Source of the DNA: Mycobacterium sp. 852002-51057_SCH5723018 | GTDB taxonomy: Bacteria > Actinomycetota > Actinomycetes > Mycobacteriales > Mycobacteriaceae | DNA length: 64,000 nucleotides | Reading direction: 5' to 3' | Assembly (NCBI RefSeq): GCF_001667035.1 | Contig: NZ_LZIR01000070.1 | Span: 62,001-126,000 of the forward strand | Shown here: piece after piece, positions 39,929 to 49,308 of the stretch | How positions within the stretch are numbered: the stretch's first letter is position 1 | Layout of the letters: each line of letters begins with the position of its first letter | Position numbers and translations under genes: made by a program | The notes under the pieces: generated by a model | What the model saw: the letters and a program-made list of their open reading frames with translations, nothing else | The model's database searches: none | Told to the model about the DNA's origin: nothing

Positions 39929-42751
39929 GTGACTGATTCTGTGAACTCGTTCGGAGCCCGTGACACCCTCAAGGTCGGCGACAACAGTTACCAGATCTAT
40001 CGCCTCGACGCCGTCCCCAACACCGAGAAGCTCCCCTACAGCCTCAAGGTCCTCGCCGAAAACCTGCTGCGCAACGAGGACGGCAGCAACATCACCAAGG
40101 ACCACATCGAGGCGATCGCGAACTGGGATCCCAAGGCGGAACCCAGCATTGAGATCCAGTACACCCCCGCCCGCGTCGTGATGCAGGACTTCACCGGCGT
40201 GCCGTGCATCGTCGACCTGGCCACCATGCGCGAGGCCATCGGCGACCTGGGCGGCAACCCGGACAAGGTGAACCCGCTGGCGCCCGCCGACCTGGTGATC
40301 GACCACTCGGTGATCGCCGACCTGTTCGGCCGGGCCGACGCGTTCGAGCGCAACGTGGAGATCGAGTACCAGCGCAACGGCGAGCGCTACCAGTTCTTGC
40401 GCTGGGGGCAGGGCGCTTTCGACGACTTCAAGGTGGTGCCGCCGGGTACCGGCATCGTGCACCAGGTCAACATCGAATACCTGGCGAGCGTGGTGATGGA
40501 CCGCGACGGGGTCGCCTATCCCGACACCTGCGTGGGCACCGACTCGCACACCACGATGGTCAACGGGCTGGGCGTGCTCGGCTGGGGCGTGGGCGGCATC
40601 GAGGCCGAGGCCGCGATGCTCGGCCAGCCGGTGTCGATGCTGATCCCGCGGGTCGTCGGCTTCAAGCTGACCGGCGAGATACAGCCCGCCGTCACGGCCA
40701 CCGACGTCGTGCTGACCGTCACCGAGATGCTGCGTAAGCACGGCGTGGTGGGCAAGTTCGTCGAGTTCTACGGCGACGGCGTGGCCGAGGTGCCGCTGGC
40801 CAACCGCGCCACCCTCGGCAACATGAGCCCCGAATTCGGTTCCACCGCAGCGATTTTCCCGATCGACGAGGAGACCATCTCCTACCTGCGGTTCACCGGC
40901 CGCACCGACGAGCAGCTGGCGCTGGTCGAGGCCTACGCCAAGGAACAGGGCATGTGGCACGACCCCAAGCACGAGCCGGAGTTCTCCGAATACCTCGAGC
41001 TCGACCTGTCCGACGTGGTGCCGTCGATCGCCGGCCCCAAGCGTCCGCAGGACCGCATCGCCTTGTCCGACGCGAAAGCCACGTTCCGCGAACAGATTCC
41101 GAACTACGTCGGCGACGACCCCGACAAGAAGGACTATTCGAAGCTGGACGAGTCGGTCGACGAGTCCTTCCCGGCCAGCGACCCGGGGGCGCTGGAGAAC
41201 GGCGACGCCGACGACGCGCCGAGGGTGGAATCGGCTGCCGCGCATGCCAAGGGCCGGGTGAGCAACCCGGTGCGGGTGAAGTCCGACGAGCTGGGCGAGT
41301 TCGAGCTCGACCATGGCGCGGTGGTGATCGCCGCGGTGACGTCGTGCACCAACACCTCCAACCCCGAGGTGATGCTGGGCGCGGCGTTGCTGGCCCGCAA
41401 CGCCGTCGACAAGGGCTTGTCCTCCAAGCCCTGGGTGAAGACGTCGATGGCGCCGGGCTCCCAGGTGGTCAGCGACTACTACGACAAGGCCGGCCTGTGG
41501 CCCTACCTGGAGAAGCTCGGGTTCTATCTGGTCGGGTACGGCTGCACGACGTGCATCGGCAACTCGGGCCCGCTGCCCGAAGAGGTTTCGAAGGCGATCA
41601 ACGACAACGACCTTTCGGTGGCGGCGGTGCTGTCGGGCAACCGTAACTTCGAGGGTCGCATCAACCCCGACGTGAAGATGAACTACCTCGCGTCGCCGCC
41701 GCTGGTCGTTGCCTACGCCCTGGCCGGCACCATGGACTTCGACTTCGATGAGCAGCCGCTCGGTGCAGATAAAGACGGCAACGACGTCTTCCTGAAAGAC
41801 ATTTGGCCGTCGCAGAAGGACGTCTCGGACACCATCGCCTCGGCGATCAGCCAGGAGATGTTCACCAAGAACTACGCCGACGTGTTCAAGGGCGACGAGC
41901 GCTGGCGCAACCTGCCAACGCCCAGCGGCAACACCTTTGAGTGGAACCCGGATTCGACGTACGTGCGCAAGCCCCCCTACTTCGAGGGCATGTCGGCCGA
42001 CCCGGAGCCGGTCAGCGACATCAGCGGCGCGCGGGTGCTGGCGCTGCTGGGCGACTCGGTGACGACCGACCACATCTCGCCGGCCGGCAGCATCAAGCCG
42101 GGCACCCCCGCGGCGCAGTACCTCGACGAGCATGGCGTGGACCGCAAGGACTACAACTCCTTCGGTTCGCGGCGTGGCAACCACGAGGTGATGATCCGCG
42201 GCACCTTCGCCAACATCCGGCTGCGCAATCAGCTGCTCGACGATGTCGCCGGCGGATACACCCGCGACTTCACCCAGGACGGCGGCCCACAGGCGTTCAT
42301 CTACGACGCGGCGCAAAACTATGCGGCACAAGACATTCCGCTGGTGGTGCTGGGCGGCAAAGAATATGGGTCCGGCTCCTCGCGGGACTGGGCGGCCAAG
42401 GGCACGCTGCTGCTGGGCGTGCGGGCGGTGATCGCCGAGTCGTTCGAGCGGATCCACCGCTCCAACCTGATCGGCATGGGCGTCATCCCGCTGCAGTTCC
42501 CCGAGGGCGAGTCGGCCGGGTCGCTGGGGCTGGACGGCACCGAGGTCTTCGACATCACCGGCATCGAGGCGCTCAACGACGGCAAGACGCCGAAGACGGT
42601 GCACGTCAAGGCGAGCAAAGAAGACGGGGCCTCCGGTGACCCGATCGAGTTCGACGCGGTGGTGCGCATCGACACCCCGGGTGAGGCCGACTATTACCGC
42701 AACGGCGGCATCCTGCAGTACGTGCTGCGCAACATGCTGAAGTCCGGCTAG
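39929..42751 (+). CDS. acn: Aconitate hydratase A
   Basis: A 940-residue AcnA/IRP1-type aconitase interconverting citrate and isocitrate in the TCA cycle. The three cluster cysteines are in [10 protein letters not shown] and [13 protein letters not shown]. The mobile C-terminal domain includes [15 protein letters not shown] and [11 protein letters not shown] with active-site Arg/Ser. GTG at 39929 is chosen because [15 protein letters not shown] is the known N-terminus; the open frame upstream (from 39689) runs through a palindromic repeat. An acidic insert (about 400-440, [17 protein letters not shown]) is typical of mycobacteria. The TetR gene follows within 8 bp. Counterpart of Rv1475c. Confidence 0.98.
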   Translation: MTDSVNSFGARDTLKVGDNSYQIYRLDAVPNTEKLPYSLKVLAENLLRNEDGSNITKDHIEAIANWDPKAEPSIEIQYTPARVVMQDFTGVPCIVDLATMREAIGDLGGNPDKVNPLAPADLVIDHSVIADLFGRADAFERNVEIEYQRNGERYQFLRWGQGAFDDFKVVPPGTGIVHQVNIEYLASVVMDRDGVAYPDTCVGTDSHTTMVNGLGVLGWGVGGIEAEAAMLGQPVSMLIPRVVGFKLTGEIQPAVTATDVVLTVTEMLRKHGVVGKFVEFYGDGVAEVPLANRATLGNMSPEFGSTAAIFPIDEETISYLRFTGRTDEQLALVEAYAKEQGMWHDPKHEPEFSEYLELDLSDVVPSIAGPKRPQDRIALSDAKATFREQIPNYVGDDPDKKDYSKLDESVDESFPASDPGALENGDADDAPRVESAAAHAKGRVSNPVRVKSDELGEFELDHGAVVIAAVTSCTNTSNPEVMLGAALLARNAVDKGLSSKPWVKTSMAPGSQVVSDYYDKAGLWPYLEKLGFYLVGYGCTTCIGNSGPLPEEVSKAINDNDLSVAAVLSGNRNFEGRINPDVKMNYLASPPLVVAYALAGTMDFDFDEQPLGADKDGNDVFLKDIWPSQKDVSDTIASAISQEMFTKNYADVFKGDERWRNLPTPSGNTFEWNPDSTYVRKPPYFEGMSADPEPVSDISGARVLALLGDSVTTDHISPAGSIKPGTPAAQYLDEHGVDRKDYNSFGSRRGNHEVMIRGTFANIRLRNQLLDDVAGGYTRDFTQDGGPQAFIYDAAQNYAAQDIPLVVLGGKEYGSGSSRDWAAKGTLLLGVRAVIAESFERIHRSNLIGMGVIPLQFPEGESAGSLGLDGTEVFDITGIEALNDGKTPKTVHVKASKEDGASGDPIEFDAVVRIDTPGEADYYRNGGILQYVLRNMLKSG

Positions 42752-42759
42752 CCGGCAAC

Positions 42760-43359
42760 GTGCCGAAGGTCAGCGAGGACCATCTGGCGGCTCGCCGCCG
42801 TCAGATCCTCGACGGCGCCCGCCGCTGCTTCGCCGAATACGGCTACGACAAGGCGACGGTGCGCCGGCTGGAGAAGGCGGTCGGGATGTCGCGCGGCGCG
42901 ATCTTTCACCACTTCCGCGACAAGGACGCGCTGTTTTTCGCGCTGGCGCACGAGGACGCCGAGCGGATGGCCGACGTGGCCTCCCGCGAGGGCCTGATCC
43001 AGGTGATGCGCGACATGCTCGCCGCGCCCGACCAGTTCGACTGGCTGGCCACCAGGTTGGAGATCGCACGCAAGCTGCGCAACGACCCGGTGTTCAGCCG
43101 CGGTTGGGCGGAGCGTTCCGCGGAACTGGCGGCCGCCACGACCGATCGGCTGCGCCGCCAGAAGGAGGCACACCGGGTGCGCGACGACGTTCCCGGCGAC
43201 GTGTTGCAGTGCTACCTGGAACTGGTTCTCGACGGCCTGGTGGCCCGGCTGGCATCCGGCGAAGATCCGCGCCGGCTGGCCGCCGTCCTGGACCTGGTGG
43301 AAAACTCGGTGCGCCGCAACAACTCTGGGCGTAGCGCCACTGCGAACAAGGGGACGTGA
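42760..43359 (+). CDS. TetR-family regulator next to aconitase (AcnR-like)
   Basis: A 199-residue regulator. The N-terminal helix-turn-helix is ILDGARRCFAEYGYDKATVR through GMSRGAIFHHFRDKDALFFA. The C-terminal ligand domain is all-helical. It lies 8 bp after acn. In Corynebacterium the gene at this position, AcnR, represses aconitase in response to citrate and iron status, so the same role is likely (inference by context). GTG start. The last ~13 residues (NNSGRSATANKGT) are encoded by the left arm and loop of a palindromic repeat, so the original C-terminus may have been replaced. Confidence 0.9.
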   Translation: MPKVSEDHLAARRRQILDGARRCFAEYGYDKATVRRLEKAVGMSRGAIFHHFRDKDALFFALAHEDAERMADVASREGLIQVMRDMLAAPDQFDWLATRLEIARKLRNDPVFSRGWAERSAELAAATTDRLRRQKEAHRVRDDVPGDVLQCYLELVLDGLVARLASGEDPRRLAAVLDLVENSVRRNNSGRSATANKGT

Positions 43360-43380
43360 TTTCGCAGTGACGCTACGCCC
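43327..43380. repeat. Palindromic repeat family A, copy 3, holding two stop codons
   Basis: Arms GGGCGTAGCGCCACTGCGAA (43327-43346) and TTCGCAGTGACGCTACGCCC (43361-43380) pair over 20 bp with one mismatch around a 14-nt loop; GCG follows, giving the same CGCCCGCG flank as copies 1 and 2. The TGA of the TetR gene (43357-43359) is in the loop, and the TAG of the convergent small gene (43373-43375) is in the right arm. It should also act as a bidirectional terminator. Confidence 0.8.
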
Positions 43381-43582
43381 GCGTCGATTGGCGCCGACTG
43401 GAAGTGTGGTTGGGGCCCCCGCGGCTGCGCAGCGTGGTGCCGGACTCCAGCAGCATGCTGTGAATCGAGCCGTACGACCTGCCCGTGGTGGCAACCAGAT
43501 TGCGGATACTGGCACCGCCCTCGTACGCGTTGCGTAGCTCGTGCGCTAACTGGTCGCGCGTCTTCTTCGGCTTTCTCACCAT
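43373..43582 (-). CDS. Small helix-turn-helix protein (Rv1473A type)
   Basis: A 69-residue basic protein. MVRKPKKTRDQLAHELRNAY leads into ASIRNLVATTGRSYGSIHSM, a resolvase-type helix-turn-helix, then RSRGGPNH. Likely a small DNA-binding regulator. ATG at 43582 agrees with the known M. tuberculosis start; the longer open frame to 43642 begins with non-conserved residues. Its last residues (about STRA) come from a palindromic repeat. It is followed downstream by the convergent TetR gene and lies 110 bp after the ABC-F gene end. Confidence 0.85.
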   Translation of the reverse strand: MVRKPKKTRDQLAHELRNAYEGGASIRNLVATTGRSYGSIHSMLLESGTTLRSRGGPNHTSSRRQSTRA

Positions 43583-43692
43583 GCTCGTCAAGGTCCCTCC
43601 ACGCCTCGAAGTCGATTCCAAGCACATACAGTAGGAAGCCATCGTGGGCCGCGGGCCGAATTGGCGAAATCGCCTGCGGCCACTTGTGCGAG

Positions 43693-45330
43693 CTAGGCCA
43701 GTTCGATGAGATCGCGGTATTCGTCGGACCAGTAGTCCTCGGTGCCGTCGGGCAACAGCACCACGCGTTGCGGGTCAAGGGCCTCGGCCGCTCCCGGATC
43801 GTGCGTCACCAGCACTACCGCGCCGTGATAGCTGCGCAGCGCGTCGAGCACCTGCTCGCGCGATGCGGGATCGAGGTTGTTGGTCGGTTCGTCGAGCAGC
43901 AGCACGTTGGCCGTTGACGCCACCAAGCCGGCCAGCGCGAGGCGGGTCTTCTCGCCACCGGACAGGGTCCCGGCCGGCTGATCGAGCTGGGGGCCGCTGA
44001 ACATGAAGGCGCCGAGCAGGCCTCGCAGGTCTTGTTCGCCGGCTTCGGGTGCGGCGTGGCGGATGTTCTCCCAGACCGTGGCGTCGAGGTCCAGCGTGTC
44101 GTGTTCCTGCGCGAAATAGCCGATCCGCAAACCGTGTCCGGACTCCAGCCCCCCTGCGTCGGGTTTTTCGACGCCGGCCAGCAGCCGCAGCAGCGTGGTC
44201 TTGCCGGCGCCGTTGAGCCCGAGCACCACCACCCGCGATCCGCGGTCGATGGCCAGATCGACGCCGCTGAACACCTCGAGCGACCCGTAGGACTTGCTCA
44301 GGCCCTTGACCACCAGCGGGGTGCGGCCGCACGCGGCCGGGGTGGGGAATTTGATCCGGGCCACCTTGTCGGCGACCCGCTCCTCGTCAAGGGCGGCCAT
44401 CATCCGATCCGCGCGGCGCAACATGTTCTGCGCCGCAACGGCTTTGGTGGCCTTGGCGCCCAGCTTGGCGGCCTGCGTGCGCAGCGCGGCGGCCTTGCGT
44501 TCGGCGTTGGCCCGTTCCCGGCGGCGGCGCTGTTCGTCGGTGGCCCGGGCATCGAGATACTTTTGCCAGCCCATGTTGTAGACGTCCATTTCGCCGCGCA
44601 CCGCGTCCAGAAACCACACCCGATTCACGACGTCGGCCAGCAGCTCCACGTTGTGGCTGATGACCACCAGCCCGCCGCTGTGTGCCCGCAGGAAATCCCG
44701 CAGCCAGCCAACCGAATCCGCGTCCAGGTGATTGGTGGGCTCGTCCAGCAGCAAAGTGGTGGAAGAACCGGAGCCGGTCGCCCCTCCCTCAGCGGCGGCG
44801 AACAGGATGCGCGCCAGTTCCACCCGGCGGCGCTGCCCACCGGACAGGGTGCGCAGCTGCTGGGTCAGGACCCGTTCCGGCAGGCCGAGACTCGCGCAGA
44901 TGCGGCCGGCCTCGCTTTCGGCGCCGTAGCCGCCGAGCGCCACGAAGCGCTCCTCGAGCTGCCCGTAGCGGCGGATCGCGCGGTCCCGGGCGTCGTCGTC
45001 GGCCACCTCGGCCATCAGGGCCTGCTGCTTCTCCAGGTCGGTGAGCAGGACGTCCAACCCGCGCGCCGACAAGACCCGGTCCCGGGCCAGCACGTCGAGA
45101 TCGCCCTCCTTGGGATCCTGCGGCAGATAACCGATCTCGCCGGTGCGGGTGATCGATCCGGAGTAGGGCTCGGTCTCCCCCGCCAGGATGCGCAGGGTCG
45201 TCGTCTTGCCCGCGCCGTTGCGACCGACCAGACCGATGCGGTCGCCGGGCTGCACGCGCAGGTCCGGGCCGTCGGGTGAGAGCAGAATGCGCGCGCCGGC
45301 GCGGACCTCGAGGTCCGTGGCCGTGATCAC
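43693..45330 (-). CDS. ABC-F ATPase (Rv1473 type)
   Basis: A 545-residue protein with two ABC domains and no membrane spans. Walker A motifs are GLVGRNGAGKTT and GLNGAGKTTLL. Signatures are LSGGQRRRVELA and LSGGEKTRLALAG. Walker B motifs are TLLLDEPTNHLD and VLLLDEPTNNLD. The inter-domain linker (about 235-305) is basic and helical, as in ribosome-binding ABC-F proteins. Members act on the ribosome in translation quality control or antibiotic protection. GTG at 45330 follows AGGAG. 29 bp separate it from the echA12 stop. Confidence 0.93.
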   Translation of the reverse strand: MITATDLEVRAGARILLSPDGPDLRVQPGDRIGLVGRNGAGKTTTLRILAGETEPYSGSITRTGEIGYLPQDPKEGDLDVLARDRVLSARGLDVLLTDLEKQQALMAEVADDDARDRAIRRYGQLEERFVALGGYGAESEAGRICASLGLPERVLTQQLRTLSGGQRRRVELARILFAAAEGGATGSGSSTTLLLDEPTNHLDADSVGWLRDFLRAHSGGLVVISHNVELLADVVNRVWFLDAVRGEMDVYNMGWQKYLDARATDEQRRRRERANAERKAAALRTQAAKLGAKATKAVAAQNMLRRADRMMAALDEERVADKVARIKFPTPAACGRTPLVVKGLSKSYGSLEVFSGVDLAIDRGSRVVVLGLNGAGKTTLLRLLAGVEKPDAGGLESGHGLRIGYFAQEHDTLDLDATVWENIRHAAPEAGEQDLRGLLGAFMFSGPQLDQPAGTLSGGEKTRLALAGLVASTANVLLLDEPTNNLDPASREQVLDALRSYHGAVVLVTHDPGAAEALDPQRVVLLPDGTEDYWSDEYRDLIELA

Positions 45331-45359
45331 ATCATCTCCTGCTACTTCCCTTGTTTCCG

Positions 45360-46169
45360 CTATTTGTCGTCGGTGAACACCGGCGGCCGTTTCTCCGCGC
45401 GCGCGGCAACCGCTTCTTCGAAGTTGGCGGTGAGCAGACGGACGAAAAGCTGTCCCAAGCCCTCGGCTTGCATGTGCCCTTCCAGGCTACCGGCGTCCAG
45501 TCCACTCCACAGTGTGCGTTTGGTCAACTCGATTCCCGGCCGCGAGAAGGCCGCTATGCGCGCGGCGATCGCATAGCAGGTGTCCAGCAGCTGGCCTTCG
45601 GGCACCTGACACGACACCAGGCCGATGCGCTCGGCTTCCTCGGCGCTGACGTCGCGACCGGTCATCATGATCTCGAACGCTCGCGACGATCCGATCGCCC
45701 TGGGCAGCAGGTAGCTCAAGCCCAGCTCGCTGGCGGTCAGCCCGTTGTTGATGCCCGCGGCCCGGAAGTAAGCGCTGGTCGAGGCCACCCGGATGTCGGC
45801 GGCCAGCGCCAGGCACAGCCCCCCGCCGATGGCTGGGCCGTTGACCGCCGCGATCACCGGCTGGTGTAGCCGCCGCAGCCCGAGGATGACGTCGTCGAGA
45901 AGCTCCATCGACCGCAGTGCGTAGGTCGGGCGTGTCAGTCCCTCGACGTTGGGCACCGTGCCCGCCGACTTGTGGTCGGCGCCTGAGGAGAACCCTCGAC
46001 CCGCCCCCGTCAGCACGACCACGCGCACGGAATTGTCGTAGGTGATGTTCTCGAGGGCCTCTGTGAACGGCACCATGACGTCGAACGCCATGGAGTTCAT
46101 CCGCTCCGGCCGATTGAGGGTGATCAGCGCGACCTCGGGCCGCGGGTGCTCTACCAGTACCAAACTCAC
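45360..46169 (-). CDS. echA12: Enoyl-CoA hydratase/isomerase EchA12
   Basis: A 269-residue crotonase. The oxyanion-hole motifs are GRGFSSGADHKSAG and NGPAIGGGLCLALAADIR. The catalytic acidic pattern about 140-165 is altered from classic hydratases, so the exact reaction is open. Very close to M. tuberculosis EchA12 (Rv1472). GTG at 46169 (VSLVLVEHPRPEV) is taken as the start; a longer frame extends through the neighbouring gene in a different reading frame and is not coding. Lies 23 bp after the GAP-like gene in the same direction. Confidence 0.93.
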   Translation of the reverse strand: MSLVLVEHPRPEVALITLNRPERMNSMAFDVMVPFTEALENITYDNSVRVVVLTGAGRGFSSGADHKSAGTVPNVEGLTRPTYALRSMELLDDVILGLRRLHQPVIAAVNGPAIGGGLCLALAADIRVASTSAYFRAAGINNGLTASELGLSYLLPRAIGSSRAFEIMMTGRDVSAEEAERIGLVSCQVPEGQLLDTCYAIAARIAAFSRPGIELTKRTLWSGLDAGSLEGHMQAEGLGQLFVRLLTANFEEAVAARAEKRPPVFTDDK

Positions 46170-46192
46170 CTGTGAAAGGTAGCGCGTACGGC

Positions 46193-46921
46193 TCAGACGT
46201 GACCCATGCCGGTGGTCATCAGCAAAATCCCTAGCACGGCCACGACGACGCCCAGGACCGCCCGCCAGCGGGCTTTCACCCATTCGTGCACGCGCGACAT
46301 CACCGCACTGGTCCCTGCCGGCGCCACCAGTTGGCTGACTATCGGGATCTCGGCGAACGCCAGCGACAGCGCCGTGTAGACCGCGGCCGCGCTGATCTGG
46401 GTGCCCACAGCGGTTCCGGAGGCCAGGATGGCGGTGAGCACTCCCAGGTACCGGAAGTCGGTGGTAATCGTGACGCCGACAAGGAATGTCACCCACGGCG
46501 GAGACGATTGGAGCGCATCGAGCGCGCGCGTCGACAGCCGCGAAAATGCGTTAGCCCGAACCTGATCCGGCCGATCGCCGGCGGCCATTCCCACCTTCGC
46601 CGGTTGACGCAGCGAAGAGCCGACCGCGATGGACGCGGCGACCACCAGCGCGAGTACCCCCATCCCGATCTGTATGTGCCCCACCGTCGAGCTTGTCGTG
46701 GCACGCTCCACCCGGGGCATCACCCCGGCCGCGACGTCGTGCAGCCCGATCAGCATGCCCACGCCCAGTACCACGGCCGCCGCAAGTCCGCCTAGCCACA
46801 GGGCCACCAAATGCAACATGGGGCGGCGCCGCGAAAACAGGAGGACGGCAATCCCGATCCGCACCGGGTCCGCGCCCGCGAACAGCCCTAATGCCAGCAC
46901 TGTGGCCCACATGGGCGGCAC
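46193..46921 (-). CDS. GAP/Sap-like glycolipid-addressing membrane protein
   Basis: A 242-residue protein with six predicted spans (about 4-26, 35-60, 80-100, 140-160, 168-190, 215-238). MWATVLALGLFAGADPVRIG and PMLHLVALWLGG are typical of the mycobacterial GAP family. GAP is needed to move glycopeptidolipids to the surface in M. smegmatis, and a relative, Sap (Rv3821), acts in sulfolipid export. GTG at 46921; an ATG three codons later is an alternative. It faces a PapA-type acyltransferase gene across 353 bp, the same partner class as Sap with PapA1/PapA2. In M. tuberculosis, from memory, no such gene lies between echA12 and trx. Confidence 0.82.
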   Translation of the reverse strand: MPPMWATVLALGLFAGADPVRIGIAVLLFSRRRPMLHLVALWLGGLAAAVVLGVGMLIGLHDVAAGVMPRVERATTSSTVGHIQIGMGVLALVVAASIAVGSSLRQPAKVGMAAGDRPDQVRANAFSRLSTRALDALQSSPPWVTFLVGVTITTDFRYLGVLTAILASGTAVGTQISAAAVYTALSLAFAEIPIVSQLVAPAGTSAVMSRVHEWVKARWRAVLGVVVAVLGILLMTTGMGHV

Positions 46922-47274
46922 TCTACCGCCCGCGGCGGGGGCTTCGCCTGCACTTGAGGCAATCGTGCCGGCGCCGGTACAGCGGCCCGGGCGATAGCGG
47001 TCAAGAGGAGACGCTTACGTTCTGAAAGTCCCGATTCCGCCCGCTGGGTTTCTTTTGGTCTGCTATCTTTTAGCCACCATTGGGCAGGTCGCAGGTGCGG
47101 CCCGATGGGACGTCTTGGTTGGTTGCGCAAGCGTCAGTGGCGGGGGCTGTTGGCGCGCGAAATGCGCTATACCCCAAAAGGATCCGACCAACGGAGATGG
47201 ACCGCCGTCGGCAACGCTGCGATGGAGTTTATGAATTGGCTGTGCGCAGGCGATGAAGCAGGTAGGGAGGAAAC
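46922..47274. other. Divergent promoter region between GAP-like and papA-like genes
   Basis: 353 bp. A stretch around 47035-47085 is AT-richer (TGGTCTGCTATCTTTTAGCC) and may hold a plus-strand promoter (TATCTT as -10). GGGAGG at 47265-47270 serves papA. An open frame starting at 47105 reads into papA in another frame; I do not accept it as a gene. Confidence 0.45.
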
Positions 47275-48717
47275 TTGTTCATCCCAGGAGAAGAGGCATT
47301 CGGGGCCATCGACGACTGGGTGCCGGAACCGGGTTCGGTGGTCTGCTGGCATCCCTCGCCCGGCTCGCTCGCCAAGGTCAGGCAGGCGCCGGTCAGCGCC
47401 GTGCCGGCCAGCCACCAGCAAGCCCGCCACCTGCGTAACTTTCGCGAACATGCCGGCCGCGGGGCCGATATGTCCCGGCTGTGTATCGGCAGCTGGGACA
47501 TGCCCGGCCAATGCGACATCCGGGTCCTGACCTACGTCATCAACACGCATCTCCGCAGGCATGACGTATATCACAGCTGGTTCGAGTTCACCGAAACCGA
47601 CCAGATCGTTCGGCACACGGTGACCGATCCCGCAGATATCCGATGCGTTGCCATCAAGCAGGGTGAGTTGACACCGGCGGAATGGCGCGAGCACGTATTG
47701 GCCACACCGAGTCCCTTGGACTGGGATTGCTTCCGTTTCGCCGTTATTCAACGCGCGAACAACTTCACCTTCTGCTTCATGATCGATCACCTCTACATCG
47801 ATGCGCAGTTTATCGGTGCGATCGGCATGGAGTTTTACGTGATGTACAGCGCCCTGCTGGCGGGTCGAGCGCCGGTTTCGCTCCCCGCCCCGGGCAGCTA
47901 CCAGGATTACAGCGTCCGCCAGCATCGCCAGACATCCGCGCTCACCCTGGACTCGCCGCAAATACGCGCGTGGGTGGACTTTTTCGAGCAAAACGCCGGA
48001 ACACTTCCGGAATGCCCGGTATCGCTCGGCGATGGATCGGGATCCTGCGAGTTGATGTTCGTCAAGGTGATGGACGAGCGGCAAACCGCCGCCTTCGAAA
48101 CCGCGTGCATCGCCGGGGGCGCCCGTTTCAGCGGCGGCGTATTCGCGTGCGCCGCCCTCGCCCAATACGAGTTGACCGGCGCCGAAACGTATTACGGGCT
48201 TGTCGCGCGCGATCTGCGCAGCACTCCCACAGACTTTGCCACGATCGGCTGGTTCACCGGTTTTGTGCCGGTCACCATCCCCGTGGACCTGTCGTCGTTC
48301 GGCGCTACCGCCCGCGCCGCGCAGCAATCGTTCGATTCGGGCAAAGACCTGGCCGACGTACCGTTCAGTCGGGTGCTGGAGCTGGCGCCCTGGTTGAGAA
48401 TGCCGGACGAACGGGTCCCCTTGCTGTTTCACCTGGACGCCAGCAGCCCTCCCCTTTCCACGGTCGTCAATTCCGACTGGAGAGGGACAAATCTGAAGAT
48501 TTACCACGACGGCAGGGTTCCGGCCCGATTCGATTTACGTGTGAATCGGTACGAGAAGGAAACGCACATGATCGTGTTTTTCCCGAACAATCCGATCGCC
48601 CGCGAATCCGTCAGCCGCTACATGGCGACCCTGAAATCCCTGTTCGTCCGAGTCGCCGAGGGCCGTGGGGCGGCACCGCTGCGCAACGGCGCCCGGTTCC
48701 AGCGGCAACTGGTCTGA
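47275..48717 (+). CDS. PapA1/PapA2-like acyltransferase
   Basis: A 480-residue condensation-fold acyltransferase. The catalytic HxxxD motif is His172-Leu-Tyr-Ile-Asp176 in MIDHLYID. DWVPEPGSVVCWHPSP, RHDVYHSWFEF, RFSGGVFACAALAQYEL and GWFTGFVPVTIPVDL follow the PapA1/PapA2 pattern closely. These enzymes acylate trehalose-based lipids: PapA2 adds the first acyl group to trehalose-2-sulfate, PapA1 transfers a Pks2 product. No polyketide synthase or sulfotransferase gene is near, so the donor is probably acyl-CoA or comes from elsewhere. TTG start, GGGAGG four bases upstream. Together with the divergent GAP-like exporter it forms a candidate glycolipid acylation-export pair. Confidence 0.9.
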   Translation: MFIPGEEAFGAIDDWVPEPGSVVCWHPSPGSLAKVRQAPVSAVPASHQQARHLRNFREHAGRGADMSRLCIGSWDMPGQCDIRVLTYVINTHLRRHDVYHSWFEFTETDQIVRHTVTDPADIRCVAIKQGELTPAEWREHVLATPSPLDWDCFRFAVIQRANNFTFCFMIDHLYIDAQFIGAIGMEFYVMYSALLAGRAPVSLPAPGSYQDYSVRQHRQTSALTLDSPQIRAWVDFFEQNAGTLPECPVSLGDGSGSCELMFVKVMDERQTAAFETACIAGGARFSGGVFACAALAQYELTGAETYYGLVARDLRSTPTDFATIGWFTGFVPVTIPVDLSSFGATARAAQQSFDSGKDLADVPFSRVLELAPWLRMPDERVPLLFHLDASSPPLSTVVNSDWRGTNLKIYHDGRVPARFDLRVNRYEKETHMIVFFPNNPIARESVSRYMATLKSLFVRVAEGRGAAPLRNGARFQRQLV

Positions 48718-48742
48718 TCAGGCCTGTTCGGCCTGGGCCGCC

Positions 48743-49078
48743 CTAGACCTCCGAGACGTCGAACGCCTTGACCTGCTGCACCAAGTCCTCCAGCGCGCCC
48801 GGCGGCAGCGCACCGGCCTGGTTGAACAGCAGCTTGCCCTTCTTGAAGGCCATCAGCGTGGGGATGGACCGGATCTGGGCGGCGGCCGCCAGCTGCGGCT
48901 CGGCTTCGGTGTCGACCTTGGCGTAGACGACGTCGGGGTGCTTCTCCGACGACGCGGAGAAGGTCGGCGCGAACTGGCGGCATGGTCCGCACCAGGAGGC
49001 CCAGAAGTCGACGAGCACGATGTCGTTGCCCTCGATGGTTTCGTTGAACTTCTCAGCGGTGAGATCGAGTGTGGTCAC
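48743..49078 (-). CDS. Thioredoxin (TrxB1 type)
   Basis: A 111-residue thioredoxin. The active site is Cys30-Gly-Pro-Cys33 in FWASWCGPCRQF, with cis-Pro in RSIPTLMAF. Close to M. tuberculosis Rv1471 (TrxB1). From memory M. tuberculosis has a second, divergent copy (Rv1470) beside it; only one is present here. GTG at 49078 (VTTLDLTAEKFN). Convergent with papA across 25 bp and divergent from fadE15 across 230 bp. General disulfide reductase of the cytoplasm. Confidence 0.95.
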   Translation of the reverse strand: MTTLDLTAEKFNETIEGNDIVLVDFWASWCGPCRQFAPTFSASSEKHPDVVYAKVDTEAEPQLAAAAQIRSIPTLMAFKKGKLLFNQAGALPPGALEDLVQQVKAFDVSEV

Positions 49079-49308
49079 AAAACTTTTAACGTACCGAGCT
49101 GGTGTGATGTTCCCGCAGCTCCCCCCGGCGTTTGAATTGGCCTCTGGCACAACGGCGTTTTATGCGCGCCGAATTATCGCCGCGCCGGCGGCGCGGCGCG
49201 CCGGGCCGACCGAGGTTACGGTTGCGTACGTTTTCCCACGTCGGACAGACTTAGGGCTGACGATCCGCCTGCTAAGGGACCGGGACGGGACCGTCAGAGG
49301 GAGAAGCC

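Noticed and set aside
46170..46496. N-terminal extension of EchA12
   Set aside because: It overlaps the GAP-like gene in another frame; EchA12 similarity starts at 46169.
46922..47274. Remnant of ctpD between echA12 and trx
   Set aside because: No P-type ATPase motifs (DKTGT, GDGxND) in any frame of the region.
47105..47530. Open frame ahead of and overlapping papA
   Set aside because: It changes to a non-PapA frame inside a clear gene, has no family similarity and only weak start context.
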